Source: Saxidomus purpurata
Lineage: Eukaryota; Mollusca; Bivalvia; Venerida; Veneridae
DNA: 64,000 bases
NCBI GenBank assembly: GCA_022818135.1
Contig: JAFMSR010000010.1
Coordinates: 15,429,222 to 15,493,221, forward strand
Direction: 5' to 3'
Made by a program: the position numbers and the translations under genes. The notes under the pieces are model-generated. The model had not been told where the DNA came from. It searched no databases and saw only the letters and a program-made list of their open reading frames with translations. The first letter of the stretch is position 1, and each line of letters starts with the position of its first letter. Shown here piece after piece: positions 47,171-60,185 of the stretch.

Positions 47171-48202
47171 GTTATTGTACCTACGGAAGCTTATTAGGGC
47201 CGTTTAGATCTTAGAACTTAGAACTTAGTTCTTAGAAGTAAATATCAGCAGGCGCGCCATTTTTCGAGGAAAGCGGAAGACGACAGAGAAGATCGCATAT
47301 ATAAAAATATAAAGCAGTTTCTTGTTCAATGTTTGTTGCATTTACGTAAGTGAGACCTTTTACGCTCTTTCTTATGGGCCCTGTCAGGTTTGAGAATGAA
47401 CAAATATGATCATAGTGATGTGCCGATTCATCATGGTACTCGATGATCACTCACAACACACTCCGACGTACGATCGTCCAGAGTATTTGCATCGTGACCA
47501 TTCATGTTCTATATGTGAGATATACAAGGTACTGCTCCTGGTATTTTTTATGATTTTTCTCAACTATTTACATATTCTTAGTGCGTTATTCCAGTTACCA
47601 AAATGATGTCATACCTTCAAGTCAAGAAGTGGGAAAATCCTAAAGTAACAGTTCACGATTCCTAACAAAATCATACAGAGCGAGTCACTCTCTGAAATTG
47701 GTCAGGCCCCGTTACACAAGGGCTCTTTTGATATGCAGGCCAACGATATATACATTTATTTGTTTGATCTTTTGCTAAGTGAAATGAGTTTTATACTGTT
47801 AAAAGAAACATATGCAAGAACTATTGCCACAGTTGTCATTTTCAAGATGCATTTTACTTTATTCCTCTGTTGTTGTTTTTTTCAGGTAATAAACATAACC
47901 TTAGACTAATAGTACACATTGCTGTTTGGACTGTAAAAGGTAAATAGTGGAGTGGCGTCGATTTTAGCTGACGCTTTAAATGGGGAGACATTTACAAGAC
48001 TCGAACTTATCAAGCAGTACGATTTCTGTAGTCTTCCATATATAATTGCCTTTATATATTGTACATGGAATTAAAGTCAGTGTTCGGCAGTTGAAGCGAA
48101 TTTTAAAAGCTAATAATCTTGCGCGACGAGGAATTCGTGCTCGAGAGGAAATAATAAGAGATCACATTCATGTACAAATGCAAAGGAGCGTTCAATGTGT
48201 AG

Positions 48203-50488
48203 GTTAGATTAGATAGATAGATTTATTTTAGTATATCACAGATGTACAAACATGGTTAAAACAAACATGATGCATACATATACAGATAATCAGATGTATA
48301 CACAAGTTTATAAACCATGATATGCACATCAATACCAAGGATAACACAAAAAAGGGAAAAGTGATTCTCCCTTATTTCCATTGTGGTCCTTGACATTGAT
48401 GGCACACCACAGAAAGGCACGATTATTTACTTCAAATGAATTAATGGCATCACATTTGTATTATATCACAGACCTAGGTTATTACAACATCAATATATGG
48501 ATGAGATCAAAGTATTGTATAAAAAAAATCAGTTATATGAGCATCAATCAGTATTATGACACTAAAAGCACAGACTAGATTAAAAAGTAATATACCAAAT
48601 ATACCTATTCAAGCATTAAACTTAAAAATGCAAGGAGATCGTTATGAATGATAAGACACTAAAACAAAAATACAAAGAGATCGTTAAGAATGATAAGACA
48701 TAATGTTAAAAATAGGACAAAAAATGAAGTTTGACGGCTTCCTTGAAATGCTTAAAAACTGTAATATTACGTATCAACTGTGGCAAGTTATTCCAAAGGA
48801 CACACCCCTGATAAGCAAAAGACTTTTTACCAAATCCCTTCACCTTGGGAATACAAAAACAACCACTGTCATTAAAATTTAACATGGATGGGTCATCAGG
48901 ATTAGGACACGAGGTTACCCTAAACCTTGTACGATGAGTGTGTAAGGAGTGTACAGGGTTAAAATGTTCACCCAGGTAATCTGGAGCTATGCCTGACTTA
49001 ACTTTGAAAACATGACCCAAAATAATTTGGTTTACCCTTTTCACTGGTAACCACTTTTCCTAAACTGGCCTGGACCAACATGAGACATAGAATCCATATT
49101 CAAGACGAATCTCACTAATTTATTTTGGGTCGTTTGAAGTCTATTTTTCAACAACTGTGTCAAACTTTGGTACCAGAAAGAACAGGCATAATCAAAGTGG
49201 CACTGGATGAGGGATGTAACCAATAGCTTTCTTGTATGTTGTGTTAGAAAATCACGCTTTCTATATAGGAACTTTAACCTAGCGTTGGCCTTACTAATTA
49301 CTGACCTTGCCATAGGCTCACCAGACAGGCTTTGGTCCAAAGTGGCGCCAAGATATTTAACTGAATGGACAGCATCAATAATCTTGCCATTACATGAAAT
49401 TTCCATACCGGAATGAGACCTTATTTTAGGTTTTGAGCCAAACAAAATGGACTCTGTTTTGCCTAGATGCAAAGATAACTTGTTACAAATAAGCCATTCA
49501 CTGACTGTTTCTAGTTCACTGGTTAACACAGTTTCAATCTGGTTTTTACTTTTACCTGTAACCAATATGCCAGAATCATCAGCATATAAAAGTAATTTAT
49601 TTTTTACCGCTGCCGACATGTCATTGACGTAGATTAAAAATAAAAGAGGACCAAGTATGGACCCTTGGGGGACACCACATGTGATATTAGAGAAGGAAGA
49701 TGATATACCAGATACAGCAACCAGTTGATGTCTATCACATAAGTATGACCTAAACCATCTGAGGGCATCTTCACTTAGCCCAAGGGCTCCAAGTTTCATC
49801 AATAGAATACTGTGATCAACAGTGTCAAAGGCCTTCTGGAGATCAAGCAGTACCATCCCTACCATATGACCCTTATCCATTTGGAATCTTATATAGTCAG
49901 ATAAGTGTACAAGACATGTATCTGTCGAAAACCCGCGCCTGAACCCAGACTGAAAACTATATAATAATTTTTTTTCAACCAGATACTTTTCAAGTTGATC
50001 ATATACAATTTTTTCAAATATTTTTGATACAATACTAAGAATTGACACCGGTCGATAATTACCAACCTCAGTCTTGTCATTCTTCTTAAACAAAGGAACA
50101 ACACGGGCAGACTTTAAATCATCCGGAACTACGCCTTGAATAATGGACAAATTGACAATATGAGTGAGAGGACTAGCTATGATGGAGGCACTGTCCCGTA
50201 CAAATCTAGCTGGTATTTGATCTAGACCAGTAGCTTTATTAGCACTGAGCTTATTTAAGTACTTTAAAACACTGTTTTCTGATACAACTGAAAAAGAATA
50301 ACTATTAGGTTTAACACCTTTATCAGTATAGAAACAAGAGAGAAATGTTTTTCCATATTTGTTATAACAGGATGGAAGTTTCTCAACAAGTTTAGAAGCA
50401 ACAGAAGTATAAAATGCATTGAATGTTTCAGCTACTTTTAGCTTATCAAAACAGATTTCACCATCTAAGTCCAGTCCTATGTTATTAG
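48203..50488 (-). mobile_element. 5'-truncated Jockey/CR1-like LINE
   Basis: Reverse transcriptase, 487 codons at 49041-50504, then 112 codons at 48706-49044 in another frame, broken by one missing base near 49044. RT blocks in order: NYRPVSILSIVSKIFEKIV, GFRRGFSTDTC, LDLQKAFDTVDHSIL, GVPQGSILGPLLFLIYVND, LLYADDSG (catalytic YADD), then thumb and KYLGATLD. The 3' end is a TAGA/TAGAT microsatellite at 48203-48222. The endonuclease half is missing (5' truncation at ~50488). Insertion removed about four bases of the host transposon and left no clear target duplication. Intact YADD and a single frameshift suggest it is fairly young. Confidence 0.9.
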
Positions 50489-52525
50489 ACGATCTATGTG
50501 GCAAATGTTAGTAAAAGATTGCCATCTTGTAGTATCTAGAGATTGTGTATTAAAGTTAATGAGAGAAATTTACATCGAAAGGATCAATGACCGAAAAGCA
50601 CGCCGATTATCAAGACAAAAGTACGTCTGAAAAGGTCCAAACTTTGCGTGGCATGTTGATGGCTGACTAATTGAAGCCGACGGCGTACGGATTTCATATT
50701 CATGGGGCAATCGAAGGATACAGCTGACGGATATTTTGGCTTGACATATCTAATAAAAACAAGTCGCTCTCTTTGATAGCGACATATTACCTAGACACAT
50801 TTAAGGAACTAGGCATTGCCCCAAGGCTCCTTCGTTCAGACAGGGGACCTGAAATGCAAGACTTTCTTTGATGCAACCCATTTTCAGATACAGCGGTATA
50901 GAAAGTGTTTCAGGTTTGAAGAGTTTTATGTATGGGAAAAGTGTGTCAAACTTGGTAGGGATTATTGGGACGGCAAGGTGTGCACTGGCGGATTTCATTT
51001 TTCAAGGACATGTTTGATGCAATTTTTGTTATACAAACAATCGTTTTCAGATTGAATGTTTAAGATATTACTTTACGAATTTAATCCAAGCAGAGCTTGA
51101 TATGGTAACGCAGTAATGGAATGCTCACGCGATCCGAACCCAGATGTGGAAGATTTGTACCAGAAAACTTTAGTGTCACGTTGTTAGTCAGGAAACCGTA
51201 CAGGTATGTCAGGTACATTGTATGTCAGGAGCCATATGGTGAGCAAAAAAGGCCATATTCTGACGAAATAGAGGAACCTTCTCAGTTGTCACTGGACCAT
51301 AGTCGGCCTTCAAATGCTGAAGAGGCTTTAGCCTTTTGCACAGAAATGTTACAATTGATGGCCATGATGAATATTCACAAGACTGAGGATAATCTACGAT
51401 ATTGATATTACAATTGTTTGGACATGATTGTTCTAAAATTGAAGGGAGAGAATCAGTCTGCGCAAACAAATTGGCGGTGCCCAATTGGAATGGTTAGCTT
51501 TTCTAAATATTTCGATTTTTACACAATGTTTCAGACCAACACCAAAATCACAACCTTCTTCACATTTCTATACATATTGGTCTATGTTGGGTTGCATACG
51601 TTGCTTTAATTTTTTTGGACCCTGCACCATATTCTATAGTATTATTTGGGTGTAGTTTTACTTGACCTTGATGCGAGTTTTGTGACCAGCAAATTTTCAA
51701 CAAAGACCAAAATACACAGAAAAGTGTGTAGCAGGTTGTTATTATGAGATTGTTCAGTCAAATGTTGTCTTAAAAATGGTGGAAAAAGAAACAATGGGCG
51801 CTGCCATTTTGTTTCTTTGTGTAAAATTAGCTGCGTATCTCCCCCGTGTACGTTGTTTTGAAAGTTATATTCCATCATTTTTACTCGTCTTACATTATAT
51901 AAAGAATGCACTATTATAGCAGAACTCCAGTATGATATTGTGTGTTTTACTTCTTTCTCACCATGAGGTTAATTAAACTGATATTTATTTTTTATAACTC
52001 ATCCTGTTATATGTAGTTTACAAAAGTTTGTATATTACTTAATTTGATAAGAGTATTAGTTCCTTTATTACTTTGCATATATGCATGTAGATCTACAGAT
52101 TGACAGTATATGTATATTCATAATAACAAAGTAAGACACTTCTGCTGAGTTTGCTTCAATATAACTGGATGAAAACAAATTGAGGGAATCACTGTTATGT
52201 ATGCGTTTAAAGAGTGTTCAATGATGCATGCTTTCGTGCAAAATGAAGGCCAAAGGTTAAAGGAAGATGGGGGAAATTTTGACAAAGTGAGGAAGGGGTT
52301 AAAACAAGAATCACACTTAATAACGGGTATGACTACCTCTTGAGTTGACCACTGCAATGCATCAGTGTGACATATACTTTAAACGAACCATTCTCGAAAG
52401 CAACAGACGAGCATGATAGACTCAATCTATTCCAGGATTGACTGTAATCCTTTATAGACATTTTAGAATTTATGACAGACAGACAAATGCTAAAACAGAC
52501 AATATAATTCCTTTCAGCACATGCC

Positions 52526-52580
52526 TCTCTCTCTCTCTCTCTCTCCCTCCCTCCCTCCCTCTCTCTCTCTCTCTCTCTCT
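52526..52580. repeat. (CT)n / (CCCT)n microsatellite
   Basis: CT repeats interrupted by four CCCT units. Confidence 0.95.
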
Positions 52581-53971
52581 ATTTGACTAAAATGGAGTAA
52601 GTCATCAGAAAATACAATGCTGTTAATATATTTTATTCGCACAACGGCTATTTACTACATCAAACTTTACAATTAGAGGACCAAATACTCCCCAGTGGTG
52701 CCGCCAATTTTGGCAAACAACATTGGCAACTCATTAGAACTTACAGTTTACAACTTTAACATTAGAACTTAGAACTTACAAGTTAAAACTTACAACATGA
52801 ACATAAGAACCTACAAATTAGAACTTACAACTTCGATCATAAAATTCAAATTCTTTTTAAACCTTGGGTATTTTAAAAACAGACATTTTTAAAACATCAT
52901 AGTTGCGTTAGAAAGATCAGGCTCTGAACCTATGAAAAGAAATTAAGTTTTACAGACCTTAGATTTATGCAAAACAAATGTTCATGATGATTGTTTGTAC
53001 CAAATTTCGCCAAAACGCATGTATAACAAAAGAGATGTTACAGAGAAAACAGAGAAATTAAACAAAATGCATCTTGAAAATGACAGCTGTGGCAATAGTT
53101 CTTGCATGTTTCTTTTAACAGTATAAAACTCATTTCACTTAGCAAAAGATCAAACAAATAAATGTATATATCATTGGCATGCATATAAAAAGAGCCCTTG
53201 TGTAACGGGGCCTGACCAATTTCAGAGAGTGACTCGTTTTATATGATATTGTTAGGAATCGGACTTGAAATATTTTTGCCGATGACCGGGCATGCTTATG
53301 ACTGATCGTCGAGGCAAAATCGTTGTTACTAAACGCATTTTGTACACTGTTACATAAGGATTCCCACTTCTTGACCTGAAGATCTGACATCATATTTGGT
53401 AACTGGAATAACACGTTAAGAGTATGTAATTAGTTGAGAAAAAAATCATAAAACATACCAGGAACAGTACCACTGAATGGTCACGAAGGAAATACTTTTG
53501 ACGATCGTCACGTCGGAGGGTGTTTTGAGTGATCATCATGTACCACGATGAATCGGCACATAACTATGATATTTATTCATATTCAAACCTGACAGGGCTA
53601 ATAAGAAACAGCGTAAAAGGTCTCACTTGCGTAAATGCAACACACATTGAACAAGAAACTGCTTTATATTTTCATATATGCGATCTTCTCTGTCGTCTTC
53701 CGCTTTCCTCAAAAAAATGGCGCGCCTGCTGATATTTACTTCTAAGTTCTGAGTTCTTAGTTCTTAGATGTAAGAATTAAGTTCTAATTTTGTACTCCCT
53801 AATTTCTTAGTCAAAACGGCCCTAATAGGCTTTCGTACTTCCGTATGTACCTTATCATTAATACTATTTTGAGTTGTTTCTTTTAAAACTTATCTCTAAC
53901 ATATTGCTTAAAATTCATGTTACAAATGTATCTTATCATAAGGCCATAAGGTCGTAAATGATGATTAGAGG

Positions 53972-56900
53972 ATGAAAGTGTGTATAATTTCCTTGATTTT
54001 AGAATTGATTTGCATTACGTACGCTTATGTTACCGTCCAAACTGGATATGGAGATGTGACTGGATATACTTTAGACATTAAAAACCACAATACTGTCGGG
54101 AGCCAAATCACTGATGTAAACATATTTTTAGGAATTCCATACGCGGAGCCGCCAGTTGGCAACCTAAGATTTGCAAGGCCTGTTACAAAACGGCCATGGG
54201 CCCCAAAGCGATTGGAAGCACTTAAGTTTTCACCAGCTTGTGTTCAACCAACATGGTTTCTCAAAACGTAAGTCATTTATACCCCTTTAATGTTGATCTT
54301 GTTAGAAATTGCTTAACAAGTAAATTAAAGGAATATCTCTCTTTTCCTCTACCTCTGTGCTTCATACTACATTCTTATTATGAAAAAATATCCGTTCCAG
54401 TGATGTTCCAGGATTTGGGGTGTTTCTTGAGTATTTATGCAGTAAACTGTGTAAAATATGCCTAACCAAATGAAATTAGCGATATTATCGCTGCATGTCA
54501 AACGCGTAGGCTGTACACATAATGTACATTCGTAAATTATTCCTTCGCTCGTTGTTGAAAAAAAAATACATGTACATCGATATTGCTACAGTAAAATAAG
54601 TGTTGCTGACTTAACGCCATTGACTACTACTATTACAGTTAATCTGTAGGGACGTATTTTCGAATAAGCTGTATATTTCCGGATCACGCAAGATCGAACA
54701 AGAAGATATTTAGCGGTATTTTGAAGATATGCATCTTATTACTACAAAAACCGATCTCTGCAAGTCATTATTGCTTGTAAATTAATAGTCTGCACTCATT
54801 TTGCAAGCCGTGAGTGTCCCATCAGTCAGAAGAACAACTCAAAATAGTATTAATGATAAGGTACATACGGAAGTACAGAGCCTATTAGGGCCGTTTTGAC
54901 TAAGAACTTAGGGAGTACAAAATTAGAACTTAGTTCTTACATCTAAGAACTAAGAACTCAGAACTTAGTTCTTAGAAGTAAATATCAGCAGGCGCGCCAT
55001 TTTTCATGGAAAGCGGAAGACGACAGAGAAGATAGCATATCCCTCCGACGTGACGATTGACCATTCCGTGGTACTGTTCTTGGTATTATTTTATGATTTT
55101 TTTCTCAATTATTTACCTATTCGCAGTGTGTTATTCCCATTACCAAATATGATAGCAGACCTTCAGGTCAAGAAGTAGGGGAATCCTTAAGTTACAGTTT
55201 ATGCGTTTAGTAATTACGATTTTGCCTCGACGATCAGTCACAAACATCGGCAAAAAATTTCGCTATATACATTTATTTGTTTGATCTTTTGCTAAGTGAA
55301 ATGAGTTTTATACTGTTAAAGGAAACATATGCAAGAACTGCTGCCAAAGATGTCATTTTCAAGATGTATTTGACTTTAAATTTTAATTTCTCTGTTTTTC
55401 AGGTAATACTCATGACCTACTAGTACACATTGCTTTTTGGACTGTAAAAAGTAAATAGCAGAGTGACGTCGATTTTAGCTGACGCTTTAAATGGGAAGAA
55501 CTTATCAAGCAGTACGTTTTCTGTAGTCACCCATATAAAAAGTGTTTGTTTATTATAGTGTCACCCCTATTTAAAGGGCCAGCCATTTCTGACTTATGAG
55601 ACACCTTCTTTTTGAGCACATGCACCTCCCGAATCCTATCCTTTAAACGCCAGGCACCAGGCAGGTAGGCATACGGAAACCATTATTTAACTAGCTGGCG
55701 GCTCACCAACCGGCCATATCAGAACGGACCCATGTATGATTGCCTTTATATATTGTACATGGAATTAAAGTCAGTGTTCGGCAGTTGAAGCGAATTTTAA
55801 AAGCTAATAATCTTGCGCGACGAGGAAATCGTGCTCGGGAGGTAATAATAAGAGATCACATTCATGCACAAATGCAAAGGAGCGTTCAATGTGTAGGATA
55901 CCGATCTATGTGGCAAATGTTAGTGAAATATTGCCATCTTGTAGTATCTAGAGATTGTGTGTTAATGTTAATGAGAGAAATTTACCTCGAAAAGATCACT
56001 GACCGAAAAGCACGCCGATTATCAAGACGAAAGTACGTCTGAAAAGGTCCAAACTTTGCGTGGCATGTTGATGGCTGACCAGTTGAAGCCGACGGCGTAC
56101 GGATTTTATTTTAATGGGGCAATCGAAGGATACAGCTGACGGATATTTTGGCTTGACGTATCTGATAGAAACAAGTCGCTCTCTTTGATAGCGACACAAT
56201 TAAAGAACTAGGCATTGCCCCCAGGCTCCTTCGTTCAGACAGGGAACCAGAAAATGCAAGACTATCTTTGATGCAACCCATTTTCAAATACAACAGTATA
56301 GACGTTTCAGGTTATCAGGTTTGAAGAGTTTTATGTATGGGAAAAGTGTGTCAAATCAGCATATAGAATATTTGTAGGGCAAGGTGTGCGCTGGCGGATT
56401 TCATTTTTTCAAGGATATGTTAGATGCAAATGTCCTTGATACAACCAATCTTTTGCAGATTGAATGTTTAAGATATTACGTTACAAATTTAATCCAAGCA
56501 GAGCTTGATATGGTAGCGCAGCAATGGAATGCTCACTAGATCCGAGCCCGGGTGTATTCTGATAATCCTTATGGAAGATTTGTACCTGAAAACTTTAGTG
56601 TCACGTTGTTAGTCAGGAAACTGTACACTGTATTTCAGGTGCACTGTAGGTCAGGAGCCATATGGTGAGCAAAAAAGGCTATATTTCGACGAAATAGAGG
56701 AACTATCTAAGTTGTTGTCACTGGACCATAGAAGGGCTTCGAATGCGGAAGAAGTTTTAGCCTCTTACACAGAAATGTTACGATTGATGGATGAATATTC
56801 ACAAGACTGAAGATGATCTACGATATTAACATTACAGTTGTGTGGACACAAACCATGATTGTTCTAAAATTTAAGGGAGAGAATCGTTTTGCACAACCAA

Positions 56901-59867
56901 TTGGTGGTGCCCATTGGAATGGTTAGCTTTTCTAAATAATTCGAGTTTTAAACAATGTTTCAGACCAACACCAAAATCACAACCTTCTACACATTTCTAT
57001 ACATATTGGTCTATGTTGGGTTGCATACGTTGATTTAATATTTTTGGACCCTGCACCATATTCTATAGTATTATTTGGGTGTAGTTTTCCTTGACCTTGA
57101 TGCGAGTTTTGTGGCCAGTATCTAGGAAAACTTTGCAACAAAGACCAACATGCACAGAAAAGTGTGCAGCAGCTGTTATTATGAGGTTAATCAGTCAAAT
57201 GTTGTCTTAAAAATGGGGGAAAATATAAAAACAACGGGCGCTGCCATTTTGTTTGTTTGTGTAACCTGAACTGCGTATCTCCCCATGTAATGGCTTTGAA
57301 AGTTATATTCCATCATTTTTACTCGTCTTACATTATATTAAGAATGTTATATAGCAGAACATCAGTATGATCTTGTGTGTTTTACTTCTTTCTCACCATG
57401 AGGTTAATTAAACTGATATTTATTTTTATAACTCATCCTGTTATATGTAGTTTACACATGTTAATATATTACTGTATTTGATATGAGTTTATAGTTCCTT
57501 TATTAATTTGCGTATATACAGGTAGATCTACAGATTGCCAGTGTGTATATATACTAAACAAAATAAGAAACTTCTGCTGAGTTAGCTTGAATATAACTGG
57601 ATGAAAACAAATCGATGGAATCACTGTTATATATGTGTATAAAGAGTGTTCCAGAATGCATCGTTTCGTGCAAAAATGATGGCCAAAGGTTAACAGAAGA
57701 TTTAAAAAGATATCTAACAGACACAGTCATGACTTATAAATATGTGAAAGTTGTCTATTTCTGTATAGGATTAGCATGTCACGGAAACTAAATTAAATGT
57801 CAGTAAAAATAATAAAATTATTAAGATTATTAAAGACTTAACTTAAGAAAAAGAGCCCAGAAAACAAAAGGACTTGGACCCAGAACCCTTGACCTTTGAG
57901 AGACAACCTTTATTTGAAAACATTGTCACTATTAAACAGAGTTTGATATAGATACATACTTATTTTTTATTATTATAGGAAGGCTATTTTAATGGAAAAT
58001 CTTAAAAGTATGACCCAAAAACAAAGAAATGTTTGCAGGCAAAATTTTGATCTAAATGTTCCTGTATAACAAGGGAGATTTATTTTCAACAGGCTGTAGT
58101 TAAAAACCTTAAGACTAAGTGAAGCGTCATTCTGTGTCTTCATTACCTAAACTGCATTACTGAGATTAGCAGAAAAGCGATTAAAACATGTCTACATATA
58201 ATATTATCTTGATTTACATCAAAAGTGAGATCCATGTACTGTACAATCAAGATGAAATTGTGACAATAAAAACAAAGCTGCCACTATATTCACCAAATTA
58301 GCTTAGAGTTCCACATTTGAATAAAATAACAAACTAAAACATCTCACAGGTTCACCTATCAAATATAACATGCAAGAACATTTATGTAGAGTTAGTTGAG
58401 CTTTCCTATTAAAGGGGGAATTTGTTTTAGTTTATTATAACAAAGCTTTTATAATTGTACAAAATTTCAGAGCTAAAGGTCTCGCATTTCACTAGGCACA
58501 ATTCCTTGGCTATCAATATGTCAATAGGATTCAAACCATTGGGTCTGTCCTCTTTAAACATGCATTCAAATACTAGGTCAACAGAGTTATATTCTTCCCA
58601 GTCATTCCCAAATTACAAAAAGGCTCTTCAATGTACAATTCAGTCATGTAAAACATGTAGCTAACAACAACAGTCAAAACATCAATGTGTACATGGAGGT
58701 CATGTTTATTACCTGAAAAAAAGAGATATTAAGGTAAATGCATCTTGAAAATGACAGCTGTGGCAATAGTTCTTGCATAAGTTTCCTTTAACAGTATAAA
58801 ACTCATTCAACTTAGCAGAAGATCAACAAAACAATGTATAGCGTTAACCTGCATACCACAAGAGCCCTCGTTTAACTTAAATAACACATTAAGAAACTGT
58901 AAATAAATGAGAAAAAAATCATAAAGATACAAAGACCAGCAAACTGAATGGCCACGATGCAAATAGTTTTGTCGATCGTTACGTCGGAGGGTATTGTGGT
59001 TGATCGCAGAGTACCACGATGAATCGGCACATTACTATGATTTTGGTTAATTTCCATACGTGACAGACTTACCTACGTAAATGCAACTCACATTGAACAA
59101 GACACTCCGTTTTATTTTCATACATTCTCTGTCAGCTTCCGCTTTCCTCGAAAAATGGCACGCCTGCTGATATTTATTTCTAAGAACTAAGTTCTAAGTT
59201 CTAATACGTAAGAACTTGGTTTTAATTTCGTACCCCCTAAGTTCTAAGTCAAAACGGCCCTTATAGGCTTCCGTAGAAATCCTTGCAGTGCAAATATGCC
59301 ATAAGCGGGACAATCACTAGGTAATGTCGGCTCAAAAAGTAGGTCTATGACAACCGGTTCGGTGAACGGTGCATAATATGAAAAAACTTCGACGTCGAAA
59401 ACTATAAACTATTTGCAACTAAGTCTTATCTCTGTTCTAAATGCAATAGTATACGTAACTGATAGTTTACGCTAAAAATTATGTTATGTTTCCACATACA
59501 TGTATAAATTTTACTGAAATTCGGGAAAAGGCGAACATCGGCTTTAAACGGACCGAGCCCTTCGGCCGAAAATGTGTCGTGAGTGTGAGTACATTTGACC
59601 TTGCGACCTACTATTTACCACGTGATTACCTTGTGGTCATAAGCAGTAAATAAGCCAAAAATCGCTGATATTCTTACATATTTCTGAACTCGTGCAAAAA
59701 CACATGAACAAGTCAAGATGATATAATATATAACCTATATCCATATATATTTTCCTCGAAATACTGTTTTCATTTCTGAATAACTCGCTCTTAACAGGTA
59801 CAGTTTCAGTTCTGACTACAGGAACATCAATGAAGATTGCCTGTATCTGAACATCTACGCTCCGCAG
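53972..59867 (+). CDS. Type-B carboxylesterase / cholinesterase-like, first two coding exons
   Basis: Exon 1 is 53972-54267 (donor AC/GTAAGT, phase 2) and exon 2 is 59798-59867 (donor CAG/GTGAGT); together 122 codons. MKVCIISLILELICITYA is a signal peptide. Residues ~52-70 hold the family block FLGIPYAEPPVGNLRF with PW shortly after. ACVQP then exon 2's NEDCLYLNIYAPQ supply the two Cys of the first disulfide loop and the EDCLYLN signature. The catalytic Ser, Glu/Asp and His lie downstream and were not found before 64000, so the gene continues outside or has long introns. Secreted or membrane-tethered ester hydrolase, neuroligin or cholinesterase relative: cannot be resolved without the rest. 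Intron 1 contains the whole of transposon copy B, and the ATG is only ~110 bases beyond the end of copy A. Confidence 0.88.
55533..55737. mobile_element. ~205-base insertion inside copy B
   Basis: Copy A reads straight from CCATATATA to TTGCCTTTATATATTG at 48037-48062. Copy B has ~205 extra bases here (AAGGGCCAGCCATTTCTGAC, CTGGCGGCTCACCAACCGG). Unidentified repeat. Confidence 0.6.
57720..58734. other. Interior of copy B, no gene
   Basis: AT-rich non-coding part between the integrase region and the right TIR. Confidence 0.4.
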
Positions 59868-59926
59868 GTGAGTAGAAGCTCATTTTGGTAAACTTTTCAT
59901 CAGCGGCACAACCCTTGGAGAGGGTG

Positions 59927-60185
59927 GCAGGATGGCCGAATGGTTAACGCTCTGGACTACCAGTTCGGGCGTCCTGGTTCGATTCCCAGGTATTGGAAAC
60001 TTCAGAAACGGTTATCAGCGTTTCCCGCCCATCTCGTGATGAACTGGTTAGAAACCCAGAAGTAGTGTCACGTGTGCCAGTACTATACACCGGGCAGGGG
60101 TCTATTCGTAAAAGAACAAGGGTCGGGTACCTGTTTTCCCTTGTATATGCATCTGTCTTTTATGCCTGTGCTTTTAATACCAAGC
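59927..60185 (+). mobile_element. tRNA-derived SINE
   Basis: Head at 59930-60000 with A-box-like TGGCCGAATGGTTAACGC and a perfect-looking B box GGTTCGATTCC. Body CGTGATGAACTGGTTAGAAA, TACACCGGGCAGG, TCTATTCGTAAAAGAAC shared with the elements at 3868 and 18605. The best preserved SINE head in the window. Confidence 0.82.

Larger units (their letters stand above)
47180..53860 (+). mobile_element. Long-TIR DNA transposon with integrase-like gene, copy A (split by a LINE)
   Basis: Terminal inverted repeats of ~700 bases: left 47180-47890, right about 53055-53860, near identical over GCGGAAGACGACAGAGAAG, GTGCCGATTCATC and TTTTACGCT. Ends carry TACGGAAGC and TATTAGGGCCGTTT followed by (T)TAGAACTTAG repeats. 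Inside, 48060-48202 and 50490-51400 encode a broken integrase-like protein (VRQLKRILKANNLARRG; YRSMW equivalent; KGPNFAWHVDG with the first catalytic Asp; LLRSDRGPE with the second). A LINE is inserted at 48203-50488. The remaining 3' part (51400-52400) is shared with copy B. A (CT)n run and (TTAGAACTTACA)-like repeats lie at 52520-52850. Stops make it inactive; superfamily (Ginger-like or the related rve group) not settled. Confidence 0.8.
54838..59280 (+). mobile_element. Long-TIR DNA transposon with integrase-like gene, copy B
   Basis: Left TIR about 54880-55420, right TIR about 58735-59275 (inverse). The ends match copy A (TATTAGGGCCGTTTTGAC with TACGGAAG outside). The integrase-like region 55740-56700 has an open part of 100 codons (55740-56042: VRQLKRILKANNLARRGNRA, GYRSMWQML), then a TGA shared with copy A, then KGPNFAWHVDG and, further on in shifted frame, LLRSDREPENARLSL. 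Downstream 56820-57700 matches 51400-52390 of copy A. Inactive. A 35-base extension beyond the left end is inversely repeated at the right end of copy A. Confidence 0.8.

Noticed and set aside
59930..60000. tRNA gene call at the well-formed A/B boxes (also 30990, 35672 and the minus head at 4097)
   Set aside because: The heads are followed by conserved non-tRNA bodies present in several copies, and the acceptor stems do not close; these are SINEs.
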